A stretch of DNA of 64,000 nt, taken from positions 812,501 to 876,500 of the forward strand of contig OZ025781.1 of NCBI GenBank assembly GCA_964019425.1. The letters run 5' to 3'. Position 1 is the stretch's first letter, and the number at the start of each line of letters is the position of its first letter. The translations under genes and the position numbers were made by a program. The DNA is from Flectonema sp. DT1601 (Eukaryota; Euglenozoa; Diplonemea; Diplonemida; Diplonemidae). Under the pieces are notes generated by a model, which was given only the letters and a program-made list of their open reading frames with translations, was not told the origin of the DNA and ran no database searches. This document shows positions 42,417-53,100 of the stretch, one piece after another.

Positions 42417-43812
42417 ATGTCGCAACAACTTCCTTTTATTAAACTTTACAATGGCAGAGGTAAGAAAGTCATTCGACACAAGAATGTGACGGAAGACATG
42501 TTTTGGCTTTTAGAGAGCGGGCTATTAAAAGATATTTCTGTCGAAAGTGAGAATGGAAAAGTAAAATACAGCGCTCACAAGTCAGTTTTAAGTGCCAGGA
42601 TACCTCATTTTAGGAGGAGGCTCTCTCGTGCAGAGCGTTCTGGAGAAGAAATTTCCGTATTTAAACTTCCAAACATTACGACTCCTGTGATGCAATACTT
42701 TTTATGTTTCGTGTATTGTGGTCATCTGGGTATCAAGGCTGGGCTTAGAGAAGAAGAAGCTAAACAGCTGGTGGAGATATCAAATGTTGTTATGTTACCT
42801 GAATTGGCATTCTTTGCTTCTGAGATGTGTCCTTTTATTATGTTGGGAGACAGTCCAGGTGGTGGTGTGTCGATGCCGTTTCCTTGTCTGTCGGATGTCA
42901 AGACACCAGAAGTTGAAACAACTCCACCAGGTACTCCTCCTCTCCTGACGTTATCTCCAAATTCAAAAATTCCAAAACCTCAGCAGACCTTTGCGGGTGA
43001 TATTTTAAATTTAGTTAGCGATCCTTTCAACAGTAATGTTATTATATCGTATCCAGACACAGAAGGTGTGAAAGATATCAAATCAAACTCTTCATTTCTT
43101 GTTGCGAGATGTCCATTCTTCGAACATCAAATATGTGGAGAATGGAATATCGAAGTTGATGAGAAAAGTGGTAGAAAGATCTGTCCAATGGATCCAAACG
43201 TTGTTCCTTACTCGGTACTACTTGACGTTCTCAGGTATGTAATATGATAATGTTGTGGTGTTTGTTTATTAGTAGTGTTAGACTAACTTAGTATTAATTA
43301 AAAACAGGTACCTTGCGACTGATTCCTTGGAGTGGCTCACTAGTGCTGATCAGAATAAGTTAGAAATCTTACTGAGAGCAGCTGACTATCTAATGCTGGA
43401 AGAACTTTCTATCGCAGTTGAGAATCATCTGATCGAACATATCAACGTGGAGTCGTTGCTCTCGGTTTGGAATTTGGGATGCACTTTACAATCGGAGACA
43501 ACTTGTGAGACTTGCATTCGCTATTTTGTAAATAACTTTACCCTCTGTGTGAATTCTGATGGATTCTTTGACCTACCACACGAGTTCATTAGAAAGTCTC
43601 TTCACACTGGTGAGCTAACCAACTCAACCTCAACAGTAATTGAAGCTATTGATCGATGGGCTCACAAACAGAGTGATGATCCAATCACAGTAAAGAAACT
43701 GTTATACGAGTTGATGCCTCCATCAACGATGTTTAATAAAGAAATCAGACAAATGGTACTCGGATTCCCACTTTCGGGACCTGGGGATCTTCCTGCGATG
43801 TTCTTCAAATGA
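42417..43812 (+). CDS. Double BTB/POZ protein with BACK-like region
   Basis: Exons 42417-43234 and 43308-43812 (440 aa). The 73-nt intron (GTATGT ... AAACAG) is phase 2 and rejoins as DVLRYLATDS. The first BTB, at about 25-125, has GLLKDISVES, YSAHKSVLSARIPHF and YFLCFVYCGHLG. The second, at about 195-310, has DPFNSNVIISYPD, NSSFLVARCPFFE, VLLDVLRYLATDS and LLRAADYLMLEELS. A BACK-like helical region follows (HINVESLLSVWNLGCTL, CIRYFVNNF). BTB-BACK proteins usually serve as Cullin-3 adaptors, but no substrate-binding repeat (Kelch, MATH) is present. The start is the first ATG after TTTTTAAATAG. Confidence 0.78.
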
Positions 43813-44878
43813 TCAAATATTTTTATTGTTTCTCTTTTCATGTTCAATACTACCCGACAATGTGTAGCAAACAAAGTTAGGTAGAAGAAATACAAACAGC
43901 ACGCAATGAGCTCTCTTTTTTGGGTATGGACCCTTTCTTTGTATTATTATTTATAGTTTTTGATATCTGTTGATATTTCTGATGTCATCCTTCCCTCCTT
44001 TGTCTTCTCTGCAATTACTTTCTTGAAGGTACTTCTGTCTCCTTCTCTTTTTCCCCAATAAAACAATATTGTTGTAGGAGTGGTGTTGATCAGAAGAAGG
44101 TTTATGACCTTAGCTGAGCACACCATTCTGATTAACTAAACTTCGATGGTATTAAAATATTCGATATATCAACAGTACGGTACAGCTTTAGAAGTAATGC
44201 TTTCTTTATTGACAGCTTACGAATTATTATTAAATTCCAAAAAATATATATTTGAAAGACGTAACTCGATTACGGTTAATTTCTGAACCGTGAAAAAAAA
44301 ATGAAAAGGAAAAAGAAAAAATGGATTCAACAAACTTCTATGCGACTTGGTTTACCAAACGAGAAAAAAAATAATAAAAAAAAAATTAGTTTTAAGTTCC
44401 CGCAGTGGACTCGTGAGAAGCTTTTTATGTTTCTTATGAAAGAAATGTGTCTTTTTGACTTTGCTCGTTCCCAGCAGTCGCAGCTATTCTAACTGATACT
44501 AACTTGGTACGCTGTGATATGTTTTATTTATAACATCGTTTTGATGTTTTTTTGTTGGTTTTCGTCTTTTGAGACAAACAGCCGGCTTCCTTAATGATCC
44601 TTTCTAACTCATCGTGTTAATGGTCGCCTTGTGTTGTGTTCTCCCACTCCCACTCTAGTTCCTCTCATTGACAACAGTAGTTGATAAGTTGTAAGCACTC
44701 AGAAGTTACTACTTTACCTGTTTCAGTTCTCAGTTATGTTTTTGATTCTTCAGTCAGAACAGTGCCATGGATGCAGAACAAAACAACTGAACAGCTGCAA
44801 TCTCTTCCTGCATTCTTTACTTTATTAAAGAGACTAAACCAAACGCAATAAAAGCAGCCATTTCTGCAGAACCTAAAT
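43813..44878. other. Intergenic region, no gene seen
   Basis: About 1.07 kb. A 63-codon frame at 44,301 is Lys-rich because of A tracts and is not supported. The region should contain the BTB gene 3' UTR and the leader of the amidase gene. TTGAAGGTAC and TTGTAGGAG near 44,030-44,080 are unremarkable. No repeat was noticed. Confidence 0.45.
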
Positions 44879-45772
44879 ATGGAAAGAAGGATCTTTCGGG
44901 TAGCTGTCGCACAACTTCGGGTGACAAATCAAAAGGATGCGAACCTCGATGTTGTGAGGAAGCTGACGAAAGAAGCAAAGCAAAAGGAATGTGAAATGAT
45001 ATTCTTTCCTGAGAATGTTGATTTTATTGGAGACGGTAAAGAAGAGACGCTTAAGTTGAGTGAACCCCTCGAAGGGAAGACAATCAACGAATACAAACAG
45101 ATTGCTAAGGAACTAAAGATTTGGATGAATCTCGGAGGAGTCCACGAACTTGTCTCAGAAACAATGATTTCTAACACCCAACTAATTCTAAACAACGAGG
45201 GTGAGATTGTTCAGTCTTATCGAAAAGCTCATTTATTTGATGTTGGACGTTATCGTGAATCGAATTCAACAGTTCCAGGAAGACATTTAAAAGTAGCAGA
45301 CACTCCAATTGGTCGAATTGGTCTAACGACTTGCTATGACCTTCGATTCTCGTATCAATACACAGCCCTCGCTCAGGGAAACTGTCAGATTATAACCGTA
45401 CCGTCAGCCTTTATGGTACCGACAGGTAAAGCTCACTGGCATGTCCTTCTGAAGTCTCGTGCGATTGAAACGCAATGTTTTATTATAGCTTCTGCACAGT
45501 GTGGTGATCATAATGAGAAAAGAACATCATATGGTCACAGTTTAGTAGTTGATCCTTGGGGTAATATTGTATTGGATTTAGAACAACAGTTCAATACTGT
45601 TGGTGTTGTTGATCTCGATTACGGAACGATTACAAAAGCGAGAAGTACTATTCCTATGTTACAACACACTAGAGAGCTATCCTGGGAAGACAATACTATT
45701 CCACTTCCTCTCAGTGGATTTGATTATTCGTCAACAACACAATCAGAAATAAAAGATGCTCAAGTTCTCTAA
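44879..45772 (+). CDS. Nitrilase-superfamily amidase, Nit1 type
   Basis: A 297-residue protein, full length for Nit1/Nit2 enzymes. The catalytic triad is visible: Glu45 in FFPENVDFI, Lys116 in SYRKAHLFD and Cys152 in LTTCYDLRF. Further family motifs are VPSAFMVPTGKAHWHVL and SRAIETQCFIIASAQCG. Nit1 hydrolyses deaminated glutathione, a metabolite-repair reaction; Nit2-type enzymes act on alpha-ketoglutaramate. The YRKAHLFDVGRYRES segment favours Nit1. No targeting peptide is obvious, so it is probably cytosolic. The ATG is the first in frame after an in-frame stop. Confidence 0.88.
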   Translation: MERRIFRVAVAQLRVTNQKDANLDVVRKLTKEAKQKECEMIFFPENVDFIGDGKEETLKLSEPLEGKTINEYKQIAKELKIWMNLGGVHELVSETMISNTQLILNNEGEIVQSYRKAHLFDVGRYRESNSTVPGRHLKVADTPIGRIGLTTCYDLRFSYQYTALAQGNCQIITVPSAFMVPTGKAHWHVLLKSRAIETQCFIIASAQCGDHNEKRTSYGHSLVVDPWGNIVLDLEQQFNTVGVVDLDYGTITKARSTIPMLQHTRELSWEDNTIPLPLSGFDYSSTTQSEIKDAQVL

Positions 45773-45934
45773 CTGTTTGATTGTTTACTTTTTTAATCTT
45801 CTTCTACACGTCCACCTGTTGGATGAGAAGTACACTCGAGTGGTGTTTTGTTAATTTGTAAGTTGGAACTGTTAAATAGCTTTTTGGTTGTGATTTTTAT
45901 TTATTTGCATCAGATTGTAAAACTAATTATCAAA

Positions 45935-47044
45935 ATGTCGGACCCGTACACCGTAGCGCAGCCAGCGCACCTCAACGCAAAGCTGCCACAAGTTCTGAAG
46001 ACCAGCATCACTGACTTACTGAAGATTCAGCATCCAATCCTCCTCGCAGGTATGAACAATGTGGCATCAGCACCACTCGCAGCAGCAGTCAGTAATGCTG
46101 GAGGATTAGGTTCTATTGGAGGTGTTACTATGACTCCTGTGATGCTTAGAAAGGAGATCGCTAAGATGCAAGAACTATTAGAAGACAAGACTGCTTTCGG
46201 AGTTGACTTGTTGCTTCCTCAGGTTGGAGGAAGTGCCAGAAAGACCAACACTGACTACACGAATGGAACTCTTCCAGAGTTGGTTGACATCATCATTGAG
46301 AACAAAGCTCGTCTGTTCATCTCTGCTGTCGGAGTCCCACCAAAGTGGGTGGTCGACAAGCTGCACTCGGCTGGTATTTTGGTGATGAACATGTGTGGAC
46401 ACCCAAGACACGTTGACAAGGCAGTTGACGTTGGTGTCGACATCGTGTGCTGTCAGGGATACGAAGGTGGTGGTCACACTGGTGAGATTGGAACACTCGG
46501 TCTGATCCCGATGTGTATTGACCGTGTGAAGGGAAAGACATCCAAGCTTCACGGAGGTCCAATCCACGTGATCGCTGCTGGTGGTATCTTCGATGGTAGA
46601 GGAGTTGCCGCCTGCCTCGCTTTAGGAGCTGAGGCGTGTTGGGTAGGAACTCGTTTCATCGCAAGTGTTGAGGCGACTACTTCCAAGCGTCACAAGGACG
46701 CGGTATTAAAGTCGGGAGCTACGGACACCATTCGAACAATTATTTACAGCGGTAGACCAATGAGAGTAATTAAAACTGATTACGTCATGGGTTGGGAAAA
46801 CAATCGCCAGGAGGAGATCCGCAGTCTCACTTCTCAGGGAATTCTTCCAATCAAACACGATGGACTTGCCCACAGAAAGGCCAAGAAGCCATTCAGCCTG
46901 GCGAAGGTTTACCCGATGCTTGTCGGACAGGCATGTGGAGGTGTGACTGAAATCAAGCCAGCTCTTGAGATTGTTAATGAGCTCGTAACTGACTCAGCTG
47001 CTATTCTCAGGCAGAAGACTAAACTTCTCGTCGCAAAGCTGTAG
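45935..47044 (+). CDS. Nitronate monooxygenase (2-nitropropane dioxygenase family), copy 1
   Basis: A 369-residue FMN-dependent TIM-barrel enzyme that oxidises nitronates. Motifs: HPILLAGMNNVASAPLAAAV at the N-terminus, CQGYEGGGHTGEIGTLGLIP (flavin-side loop with the catalytic-region His) and AAGGIFDGRGVAACLALGA followed by WVGTRFIAS (phosphate binding). The start ATG at 45935 is chosen over upstream in-frame codons because it follows TTGCATCAG, and because copy 2 starts at the same residue. The C-terminal LLVAKL could resemble a weak peroxisomal signal (AKL) and is worth noting. It is almost identical to the copy 485 nt downstream. Confidence 0.9.
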   Translation: MSDPYTVAQPAHLNAKLPQVLKTSITDLLKIQHPILLAGMNNVASAPLAAAVSNAGGLGSIGGVTMTPVMLRKEIAKMQELLEDKTAFGVDLLLPQVGGSARKTNTDYTNGTLPELVDIIIENKARLFISAVGVPPKWVVDKLHSAGILVMNMCGHPRHVDKAVDVGVDIVCCQGYEGGGHTGEIGTLGLIPMCIDRVKGKTSKLHGGPIHVIAAGGIFDGRGVAACLALGAEACWVGTRFIASVEATTSKRHKDAVLKSGATDTIRTIIYSGRPMRVIKTDYVMGWENNRQEEIRSLTSQGILPIKHDGLAHRKAKKPFSLAKVYPMLVGQACGGVTEIKPALEIVNELVTDSAAILRQKTKLLVAKL

Positions 47045-47528
47045 AGCTGATTCTACTTATTGATATCAACTGAGTGAGATTCATAAAGAATCTACTCACG
47101 AGATGTCCAATACGATAACTTGTTGATAATTATTGTTTTAGAGATGTCATCATATCATCTCAAGCTGGGTATTCTCAACAGACGCCACCACGTCTTTGAG
47201 AACCCGGATAGGATCAGTTTTGTGATTCCTTGATCTCTATTATTCGATTCTATGTTGTGCCATTTTGGATAACCGATTAGAAATACTCTAAAACAGTGAT
47301 TTTATAACGGAAGAAAGAAATATAATGAAAAATTAAAAAAAAATAAGATTTGAAAACCAAAGTAAACAACAATTAAAGTTTTATGTGTATTGTTGTTGGG
47401 CATTTTCTTTCCCTTTTAGCAATTGTGATTCTTGGTTTTAATCTACTTTTGCCAAACTTAAACACTGAAAGACGGCGTATTACAACATTTTTCCAATCCT
47501 TAGGATTCTCAGGAAAAAACAAATTAAA
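47045..47528. promoter_or_regulatory. Intergenic segment with a motif shared by both NMO 3' flanks
   Basis: CGCCACCACGTCTTT followed by (G/A)AGAA occurs at 47,183-47,202 downstream of copy 1 and at 49,018-49,037 downstream of copy 2. It is embedded in otherwise unlike sequence. It may be a 3'-UTR element kept after duplication or a relic of the duplicated block. No gene is seen in the segment. Confidence 0.4.
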
Positions 47529-48638
47529 ATGTCGGACCCGTACACCGTAGCGCAGCCAGCGCACCTCAACACGAAGCTGCCACAAATTCTAAAGACCAGC
47601 ATCACTGACTTACTGAAGATTCAGCATCCAATCCTCCTCGCAGGTATGAACAATGTGGCATCAGCACCACTCGCAGCAGCAGTCAGTAATGCTGGAGGAT
47701 TAGGTTCTATTGGAGGTGTTACTATGACTCCTGTGATGCTTAGAAAGGAGATCGCTAAGATGCAAGAACTATTAGAAGACAAGACTGCTTTCGGAGTTGA
47801 CTTGTTGCTTCCTCAGGTTGGAGGAAGTGCCAGAAAGACCAACACTGACTACACGAATGGAACTCTTCCAGAGCTGGTTGACATCATCATTGAGAACAAA
47901 GCTCGTCTGTTCATCTCTGCTGTCGGAGTCCCACCAAAGTGGGTGGTCGACAAGCTGCACTCGGCTGGTATTTTGGTGATGAACATGTGTGGACACCCAA
48001 GACACGTTGACAAGGCAGTTGACGTTGGTGTCGACATCGTGTGCTGTCAGGGATACGAAGGTGGTGGTCACACTGGTGAGATTGGAACACTCGGTCTGAT
48101 CCCGATGTGTATTGACCGTGTGAAGGGAAAGACATCCAAGCTTCACGGAGGTCCAATCCACGTGATCGCTGCTGGTGGTATCTTCGATGGTAGAGGAGTT
48201 GCCGCCTGCCTCGCTCTAGGAGCTGAAGCGTGTTGGGTAGGAACTCGTTTCATCGCAAGTGTTGAGGCGACTACTTCCAAGCGTCACAAGGACGCGGTAT
48301 TAAAGTCGGGAGCTACGGACACCATTCGAACACTAATTTACAGCGGTAGACCAATGAGAGTAATTAAAACTGATTACGTCATGGGTTGGGAAAACAATCG
48401 TCAGGAGGATATCCGCAGAATGACTTCTGATGGAATTCTTCCGATCCAACACGATGGGCTTACCCACTTGAAGGCTAAGAAGCCATTCAGCCTGGCGAAG
48501 GTTTACCCGATGCTTGTCGGACAGGCATGTGGAGGTGTGACTGAAATCAAGCCAGCTCTTGAGATTGTTAATGAGCTCGTAACTGAATCTGCCACAATTC
48601 TCAGGCAGAAGACTAAACTTCTCGTCGCAAAGATGTAG
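47529..48638 (+). CDS. Nitronate monooxygenase, tandem copy 2
   Basis: A 369-residue protein nearly identical to the upstream copy from residue 1 to about 275, mostly at nucleotide level too. Differences cluster near residues 14-20 and after about 290: EDIRRMTSDGILPIQHDG replaces EEIRSLTSQGILPIKHDG. The final residues are AKM rather than AKL, so a peroxisomal-like tail in copy 1, if real, is weakened here. The leader sequences differ, with TTCTCAG at about 47,508-47,513 here. The pattern indicates recent tandem duplication with partial gene conversion. Both copies keep all family motifs and look functional. Confidence 0.9.
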   Translation: MSDPYTVAQPAHLNTKLPQILKTSITDLLKIQHPILLAGMNNVASAPLAAAVSNAGGLGSIGGVTMTPVMLRKEIAKMQELLEDKTAFGVDLLLPQVGGSARKTNTDYTNGTLPELVDIIIENKARLFISAVGVPPKWVVDKLHSAGILVMNMCGHPRHVDKAVDVGVDIVCCQGYEGGGHTGEIGTLGLIPMCIDRVKGKTSKLHGGPIHVIAAGGIFDGRGVAACLALGAEACWVGTRFIASVEATTSKRHKDAVLKSGATDTIRTLIYSGRPMRVIKTDYVMGWENNRQEDIRRMTSDGILPIQHDGLTHLKAKKPFSLAKVYPMLVGQACGGVTEIKPALEIVNELVTESATILRQKTKLLVAKM

Positions 48639-49222
48639 AGCAGCTGTAACTTTACAATACACATATCATTGAATTGTTTTTATGATTACTTGTGGTATTC
48701 TTTCAAATGTTAAGTCAGGTTGCTGTCATCGCATATGACGAAGTCTCAAACCCTTTTATTGTTTTTATTACTTTTCATTTTGAAGGAACCATCGTCTCCT
48801 TAGAATTCGAGTAACGGAATTCTGATTGTGTTTATGAAGAGAAGTTTCTTTTCTTTGCTTTGTTGTCTTATTCCTCGCGTACGGAGACGTGCTGGTTGCC
48901 TTTCAAAAAGTGTGTTGTTCCTTTCTGGCGTTAGCTGACAAATAATAGTCTTGTGAGTCTTCCGTTTGATGTTAACCTTTCCGTCCTCTTTTTGTTTCTT
49001 TCGGATTTTTAGTAAGGCGCCACCACGTCTTTAAGAATCACCAGGAAGATAATGTTCCCGTTCTTGTATTCTGTGGGTTCGTTGAGTCTTCACTTTTATT
49101 CAATTTAACAGATGATAACCTGATTGAGTTTCTAACAGAAAAGAGTTGTCGATTTGGAAAACATCCTGTGAGGCAAATAGCAGACTTTATTATCACCCTC
49201 ATTTTCATTATAGAACTCCCAC

Positions 49223-49687
49223 ATGTCAACGGAGGGGGAACGGGCGTTGAAGGTGGTCCTGTTGAGACGCCGTTTGCAGACCGAAGCGCTCGCTTTGATG
49301 GTAAAACATGAGCCGTCTTTGTTAACTAATGTGGTGGAGCTATTTGAAGAATGGAAGGGAAGGGAAGATATTTTGTTACAAGAGTTGAAATTAAAATACA
49401 GCGGTCAGGTAGAGACAGGGTACAGGGCCTTAACAATCGCTGATGCTCCTGATGCACGTCAAGCGAAAGCAACTGTCGCTGAAGCAACAGATGCTGCGCT
49501 TCAAAAGCTTATCGAGATCGACGCTCCACTTCGACTTGCAGCGACGAGAATCCTTTTCTCCCGCTCTTCATCACATTGTAGTAAACCTGATTATTTGAAA
49601 GCTGTTCATCTTATTAATTTCCTAAACGCGTCATCAACGAGACTCCATTCATACTTCACAGCTGAAGGACACGACAGATTCACTTAA
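49223..49687 (+). CDS. Unrecognised helical protein (154 aa)
   Basis: An ATG-initiated frame with no intron. The sequence is strongly helical and charged, with heptad-like spacing in the first 65 residues (LKVVLLRRRLQTEALALMV, LFEEWKGREDILLQELKL). No membrane segment, signal peptide or Cys/His motif is seen. It lies between the second nitronate monooxygenase gene and the ADP-ribosylation multidomain gene. Codon use resembles its neighbours, which supports it as real. Function unknown. Confidence 0.6.
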   Translation: MSTEGERALKVVLLRRRLQTEALALMVKHEPSLLTNVVELFEEWKGREDILLQELKLKYSGQVETGYRALTIADAPDARQAKATVAEATDAALQKLIEIDAPLRLAATRILFSRSSSHCSKPDYLKAVHLINFLNASSTRLHSYFTAEGHDRFT

Positions 49688-50187
49688 TTAAACCTTTCAC
49701 TGTGAGGTGATATGTATTTATGTGGACAACATGAACTGATCGTACCATTCAACAATCAATTCCTGTCGAAACGAATATGGATAGTCGAGCTCTACTACTA
49801 ATATAGTACGATGTTTTTATTAGAAAAAACTACCAGGGGTGACGCTACCCGATGTCATTACTCTCTTGCGTTGCGATCCAATACCGGTATTTTAATTCTC
49901 GTAGATTCTCCGACAAGAAATAGTTGGTTTTTTTTTTTTTCTTTTTTGAAGGATCTTTTTCAAAAATCTTTTTTTTTAAATGTATCGCTGCAGCTAAAAT
50001 ATGCTTGCCCTTTTTTTAGAATAATTTTTGTTTTGTTATTTCTGTTTAAAATGTCATGTTTTTTAATGTTGTGTTTTTGAGTAGCTCATCTTATAAAACA
50101 GTTTTCTTCACAAAATCTATTGAAGTTCAGAAGGGAATTCTGTTTGTTCAGTTCACTCTAACTTCTCTCAGTTCTTTTAGTAATGAA
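49688..50187. other. Intergenic region, no gene seen
   Basis: This is 500 nt between the unknown helical protein and the ART protein. It contains T tracts and an in-frame extension of the next ORF that encodes Phe-rich sequence and is taken as leader. TTCTTTTAG at 50,172-50,180 is the probable acceptor, 7 nt before the chosen ATG. Confidence 0.45.
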
Positions 50188-53100
50188 ATGCTTCCATCAG
50201 ACGGAGATGGAAAACGATTGGGTGGTAAACTACGACTACCAATACTGCAAGGTGACAACAGTGAATTCACAGCGAAAGGAAACAGAAGACTGAGTGAAAT
50301 GCTGAGGGGTCAAGTAAACTGTTTGAGAGAAGCAGAAGAGTGTTTTGTGTCGTATCGAAGTAGCGCGAGGCTTCCAAAAGTTAGAGTACCAGAACAGGAG
50401 GGGAGTCGATCAATCATTTCAATGCCGCAGCAGAATACCAAAACACTTCCACAACAGAAGAACAAGACGGATTACTCTTCTTTGTTAGTCGAACAGGCGA
50501 AAGATTTAAAAGTTCGAGAAGCTGAATCAGAATTCGTGTTAGCGCAGCCATCCCCAAGTAACCAAATGAGAAAATCCGACGGCAAAAGAATAAGTCTCAA
50601 GAAAATAAAACCACCAACAGAACCCGTCAAAGATCAGACAAAATGGGAATGGGAAGACAGCTACGGAGTCTGGCACTTGTTTGACCTTTCCGATGCCGGT
50701 ATTCTCGAAGAAGCCTTCCGTTCTGGAAATGATCTTCTCGAAAGATCAGACTTGTCGTTTAACGGGGGAGGCTCTCGTTTTAAATTTGATTTCAAAAAAA
50801 TGATTCAAATTAACTTCGAGTCAAACACGCGACGTCGAATCCGCAGGGGAGTAGGTCGGCAGTGGTTTGAAGACGTTTTTAAATTCAAAGAACAAACTTA
50901 TATACAAACACAGAGACGGTTGTTAGTAATGCAAACAGGAACAGGAAGCGCATTGCGATTGGGAAGGTGGAGAGTTGGAAAGTGGAGTTGTCCCACTTTG
51001 GGTGAGCTGAGGGCAGCCGGTAAAAGTGTTTTACAAGAGAGTGGACTGATGGGAAAAAGTTTTAAAATATCGAACATCACAACTCATTGGCACGAGTTGC
51101 ACAGACAACCAGAGAATAACGGAGCTGTGTTTCAAATTGCTACAAATTTCAATGGACTCTCTTCAGTTTCTTCTAATGAAACACCAGAAGATGGAATAGA
51201 AGGCTATCGGGCATCTGTTTGTGAAGGTGCTGTTGCTGCCTCCTCTTGCGGGGCTGCTGTAGCTTTCAGAAACTATCTCCTCCCTCTTGGTGACGGAAAG
51301 GTTGGACAAACATCTTCAGATCAGTTGAATCTTTTGAGTAGTTTGTCTTCAGTTGTTGGTGACGTCAGATGGGATATTGCGAATGGAATTATCGATGCGG
51401 ATCTGTCAAGTCTCGCAAAGATAAATCGAAAGATTTCTTCTTTCTCACCCTCACAATTAGATTCTATCAGAGAATCTATTCGAATTGGACTTCATCTCGA
51501 TACGGAAGTAACGTTATCAAACGCTCCTCATGAACAATTCGTTGGTCACGCCTGTTGTGGTGTTGTTGACTCAGGTCATAGTGAGTTACAGGCTAATCTT
51601 TGGGAACCTCTTTCAACATTAATCCTTGAGGCAACATTTGAAGCAACTCTTTGGGCTTCTGTTATTTATAATTTCCAAAGAAAGGATAAGAATAATGGAC
51701 GCAGGCAGCCAGTCTTCCTATCTGGACCTGAGACTGCGAAGACTACAAATCGAATGTTTTACGCGAATTCAATATTTGCGGCCTGCAGTAGGTTGAGGAC
51801 TGCTGGTGTCGGTCTCGATGTTAGAATCGTTCACAATGATGCACTTGTACCACAACAATTTGAAATATTAGCAAAAGGTTTGGACTACACCAGTGTAACT
51901 ACAAATACTATGGGTGCCTACTTTGTTGGAAACAACGTTGAAGTCAGAGACAGTGAATCTAACAGTTGGCTACCCGCTACTGTGACAGCTGTGATCGGAC
52001 CCTCAATTCTCGTCAAACCGAAAGACTGGAAAGAATCTTATCGCTGGGAGCATATCCGACACGTCAATCAGAAGTCATTTCGAAAAGAAGGGACGGCATC
52101 CGAAACAAATAACAACCTCACACGGAGAACTACTCTAACGAGGAAGAATATTAAAGATGTTCCTCAAAAGACGATTAAAGAAGTTTCTTATTCTCTGGGA
52201 GAACACGTTCTTGTGAGAGACGATGTCGACAAGAAATGGAAACCTGGCGTTGTAACAAAAGTTGAAGAAAACAACGAGAGGACGTTAATTTATGTCCTTC
52301 CTGACGATTGGGAGTCTGCGTTCAGCTTCTGTTGGAATTATATAAAGAAACCAATTATTCATCGAAAGCAGTCAGCTAGAAGTAGAACCATGTCATCAAC
52401 TGGATTACCAAACGAGTCAGTATCGCAGCCTATCATATCTTCGATGATTAAACGAACTTCAACTTTGAGAATGAATCGGAAATCTAGCGTACGGAGGAAG
52501 CTGTACACTTGTTATAAAGGTCACATCTTGGAGGAAATGAAAGCAAGGGAAGCCTGGTCTGCGAAGTGTCACTGCTGCTCTGGGTTGGGCAAGAGAGGAG
52601 GAGGGGGGAAAATAGTGTTATACAACTGTTCAAAGTGTCGCGTTATTTTGTGTAAAAGATGTTGTGACTTGCGACTCGTTGAATATGAGCAGCCCCTAGC
52701 CAGAGAAGATATCGAAACGGATGAGTTGCGGATGCGCGATGTACTATTCCAACAGTACGCTGCTGGAGGAGGTGAGTTCTTAAATCACAAAGTTCAGCTA
52801 ACAACAGAGTCTGCTGTACACGAAGCTATGCGAGTTATGTACATCGACATCGAGAGAGTCGCAAGAAACGCTTTGAAATCATCTTTTAAAAGAGAGATTC
52901 GATTAATTCATAAAACACATCAGTCGTCAGCAATGTCATCCCCAAACACTGTTGTGATGTTACTAGAGACATCTGTTGATGATTTTGACAGGTCGCAATT
53001 TATTGAAAGTGTTGCGACTCAGTTGGACATCCCCAGCAATTCAATTTGGATCCAGGGAGTGATGACTTCCTCTTCAATCGATCCTCAGACAGTACTGTCT

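Noticed and set aside
46178-46567. Minus-strand 129-codon frame repeated at 47,772-48,161
   Set aside because: It is the antisense of the conserved nitronate monooxygenase genes; its repetition follows from the duplication.
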